Assembly: GCA_946407715.1 (NCBI GenBank)
Contig: CAMJPH010000094.1
Coordinates: 1-7,611, forward strand
Direction of reading: 5' to 3'
Length of the DNA: 7,611 nt
From: an uncultured Bacteroidales bacterium
Lineage (GTDB): Bacteria; Bacteroidota; Bacteroidia; Bacteroidales; WCHB1-69
The position numbers and the translations under genes are program-made. Of the stretch, positions 6,696 through 7,611 are shown piece after piece. Every line of letters begins with the position of its first letter. Position 1 is the stretch's first letter. The notes beneath the pieces were generated by a model, which saw nothing but the letters and a program-made list of their open reading frames with translations, was not told the origin of the DNA and ran no database searches.

Positions 6696-6995
6696 TTAAT
6701 ACAACAACCCGAGTTCCATTTTGGCGGCGTCGGTCATGCGATCCATCGTCCAGGGCGGGTCGAACGTGACATCAACCACCACTTTGTTCACGCCAGGGAT
6801 CATGGACACGCGGGTTTGCACCTCCATGGGCAGACTTTCCGCCACGGGACAGTTGGGCGCGGTCAGCGTCATCAGGATATAGACATCGTTGTTTTCGTTC
6901 ACCTCTAACTTGTAGATAAACCCTAATTCCCAGATGTTTACAGGAATTTCGGGGTCGTAAATGGTGTTGAGAACCTCGATCACTTTACTCTTCAT
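6696..6995 (-). CDS. DUF59/MIP18-family Fe-S cluster assembly protein (SUF-associated type)
   Basis: This small protein (99 residues from the ATG at 6995) is of the DUF59/MIP18 family, whose members help mature iron-sulfur proteins; short bacterial forms are often linked to the SUF system. Counting from that ATG, key motifs are YDPEIPVNIWELGFIY (13-28), TAPNCP (45-50) with the conserved cysteine C49, and FDPPW (78-82). I chose ATG 6995 over the GTG at 7004 because it is a stronger codon and MKSKVIEVLNTIYDPE is the usual family N-terminus. Unlike typical cases, no suf genes lie beside it here: the Wzz-type gene follows on the same strand and a BlaI-type regulator is divergent. It could be co-transcribed with the polysaccharide pair or be a single-gene unit. 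Confidence 0.93.
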   Translation of the reverse strand: MKSKVIEVLNTIYDPEIPVNIWELGFIYKLEVNENNDVYILMTLTAPNCPVAESLPMEVQTRVSMIPGVNKVVVDVTFDPPWTMDRMTDAAKMELGLLY

Positions 6996-7017
6996 AAACG
7001 TCACTTTTTAAATTTTG

Positions 7018-7025
7018 CAAAAATA
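7018..7025 (-). promoter_or_regulatory. Probable promoter of the DUF59 gene, -7 element
   Basis: The minus strand reads TATTTTTG, a full match to TAnnTTTG and identical to the element before the acidic-protein gene. A start near 7011 would give a leader of about 15 bases to the ATG at 6995 and would exclude much use of the GTG at 7004. No clear TTTG is seen at the -33 position. Confidence 0.45.
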
Positions 7026-7196
7026 TGAAATCTTAACGTATCGTTGTCGTTTTTAGTTTAGTTCTAAAGATATTTTTTTAGGTTTACCGTTTTCTACTTG
7101 CTTTTTCCATAAGTGTTCATGTCTGAATCGCTAAAATCTGACGGCCAAAAGCCAATAATTATAACCAATCAAAGAAATAATCGCCATTGTATTTTG

Positions 7197-7226
7197 TTTT
7201 TCGTTATATAACGAAAAATTCGTTAT
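7197..7226. promoter_or_regulatory. Probable BlaI-type operator: three CGTTAT/ATAACG half-sites
   Basis: A perfect 22-bp palindrome (7197-7218) is centred on CGTTATATAACG (7202-7213) and flanked by five T and five A residues. A third half-site CGTTAT (7221-7226) pairs with ATAACG (7208-7213) across a 7-base spacer, giving a second inverted repeat that runs into the -7 element. Position directly upstream of the BlaI-family gene suggests autoregulation, as is usual for this family. Confidence 0.7.
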
Positions 7227-7231
7227 CTTTG
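7224..7231 (+). promoter_or_regulatory. Promoter of the BlaI-family gene, -7 element
   Basis: TATCTTTG matches TAnnTTTG fully and is followed by GCCGCCG, a context familiar from Bacteroidota promoters. A TTCG at 7200-7203 lies 20 bases upstream as a partial -33 match; a full TTTG (7193-7196) lies 27 bases upstream, which is long. The element overlaps the third operator half-site, so a bound repressor would block RNA polymerase. Transcription would begin near 7238, a leader of about 13 bases. Confidence 0.6.
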
Positions 7232-7250
7232 CCGCCGTAAAATAACAGGT

Positions 7251-7611
7251 ATGGTAACATTGAAGAAATTAACCGCCTCGGAGGAGGCTATTATGCAGAT
7301 AATCTGGAAGTTGGGAAAAGGTTTCGCGCAGGATATCATGAGCGAGATTCCCGAGCCGAAGCCGCCGTATAACACCACGCTCTCCGTGGTGAAGGCGTTG
7401 GAACGCAAGGGCTATGTCGGGCACGAGACTTTCGGGAAGGCGAACCGCTATTATCCGCTCATTTCCAAAGAGAATTACTCCCGCAGTCTGCTCGGCCGCG
7501 TGGTCAGCCACTATTTCAACAACTCCCTCTCCTCGCTGGTCTCCGCCTTCACGGCCGACCATCCTATATCAGAAGAAGAGCTTGAGGAACTGGAGCGTTT
7601 GGTGGAGGAAG
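7251..7611 (+). CDS. BlaI/MecI/CopY-family transcriptional repressor, 3'-truncated by the window edge
   Basis: The frame is open from ATG 7251 to the end of the window (120 codons visible), so the stop lies outside. The N-terminal winged helix shows LTASEEAIMQIIWKLGKG (7-24), AQDIM (26-30), PPYNTTLSVVKALERKGYV (38-56, the recognition helix region) and KANRYYPLIS (63-72), characteristic of BlaI/MecI. The C-terminal helical part (about 77-120) is the dimerisation region. Family members repress beta-lactamase, PBP2a or copper genes as dimers and are inactivated by a cognate membrane metalloprotease (BlaR1/MecR1). In Bacteroidota an M56-type sensor protease gene commonly follows; here that would be beyond the window. 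The palindromic sites at 7197-7226 are the likely binding sites. Visible length fits the family total of about 120-130 residues, so little is probably missing. Confidence 0.93.
   Translation, partial: MVTLKKLTASEEAIMQIIWKLGKGFAQDIMSEIPEPKPPYNTTLSVVKALERKGYVGHETFGKANRYYPLISKENYSRSLLGRVVSHYFNNSLSSLVSAFTADHPISEEELEELERLVEE

Noticed and set aside
6996..7004. GTG at 7004 as the start of the DUF59 protein
   Set aside because: It adds only three residues. ATG 6995 gives the usual family N-terminus and fits a promoter element about 15-25 bases upstream.
7223..7562. Two minus-strand open frames (7223-7408 and 7269-7562)
   Set aside because: They lie opposite the BlaI-family gene, which has a recognisable winged-helix sequence and its own promoter.

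Overview
The window looks like a chromosomal segment of a Bacteroidota (Bacteroidales-like) bacterium. Three things support this. The first protein ends in a type IX secretion (T9SS) sorting domain. Several start regions carry the Bacteroidota -7 promoter element TAnnTTTG. Translation starts mostly lack Shine-Dalgarno sequences. I see no rRNA, tRNA, CRISPR array, insertion sequence or prophage gene. No gene-free stretch exceeds 300 bases.

Layout from left to right. Bases 1-904 (+) hold the 3' part of a secreted, T9SS-exported surface protein, followed by two hairpins, the second a good intrinsic terminator. Bases 1007-2215 (-) encode an iron-type (group III) alcohol dehydrogenase with all metal ligands visible. 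Upstream of it on the same strand, 2298-3344 (-) encodes an acidic, largely disordered protein with a conserved-looking C-terminal domain that I cannot name. Divergent from it, 3444-4031 (+) is a complete thymidine kinase (tdk). A hexanucleotide repeat (4078-4122) fills the gap to the next convergent gene.

Bases 4140-6594 (-) form a two-gene envelope-polysaccharide unit: a Wzz-type chain-length regulator followed, with a 62-bp overlap, by an O-antigen ligase/polymerase-type membrane protein that seems to start at TTG. A heptanucleotide repeat (6667-6694) separates the pair from a DUF59/MIP18-family Fe-S assembly protein (6696-6995, -). Divergent from that, the window ends inside a BlaI/MecI-family repressor gene (7251 to the edge, +). 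Its promoter holds three CGTTAT/ATAACG half-sites, the probable autoregulatory operator.

The genes do not form one pathway. This reads as ordinary chromosome with small independent units: nucleotide salvage, polysaccharide chain-length control and polymerisation or ligation, Fe-S maturation, alcohol/aldehyde redox, and a BlaI-type stress or antibiotic regulator. I found no clearly new multi-gene system. The most interesting signals are the BlaI operator geometry, the overlapping TTG-start wzz/wzy junction, the face-to-face divergent promoters before tdk, and the short tandem repeats on either side of the polysaccharide pair.
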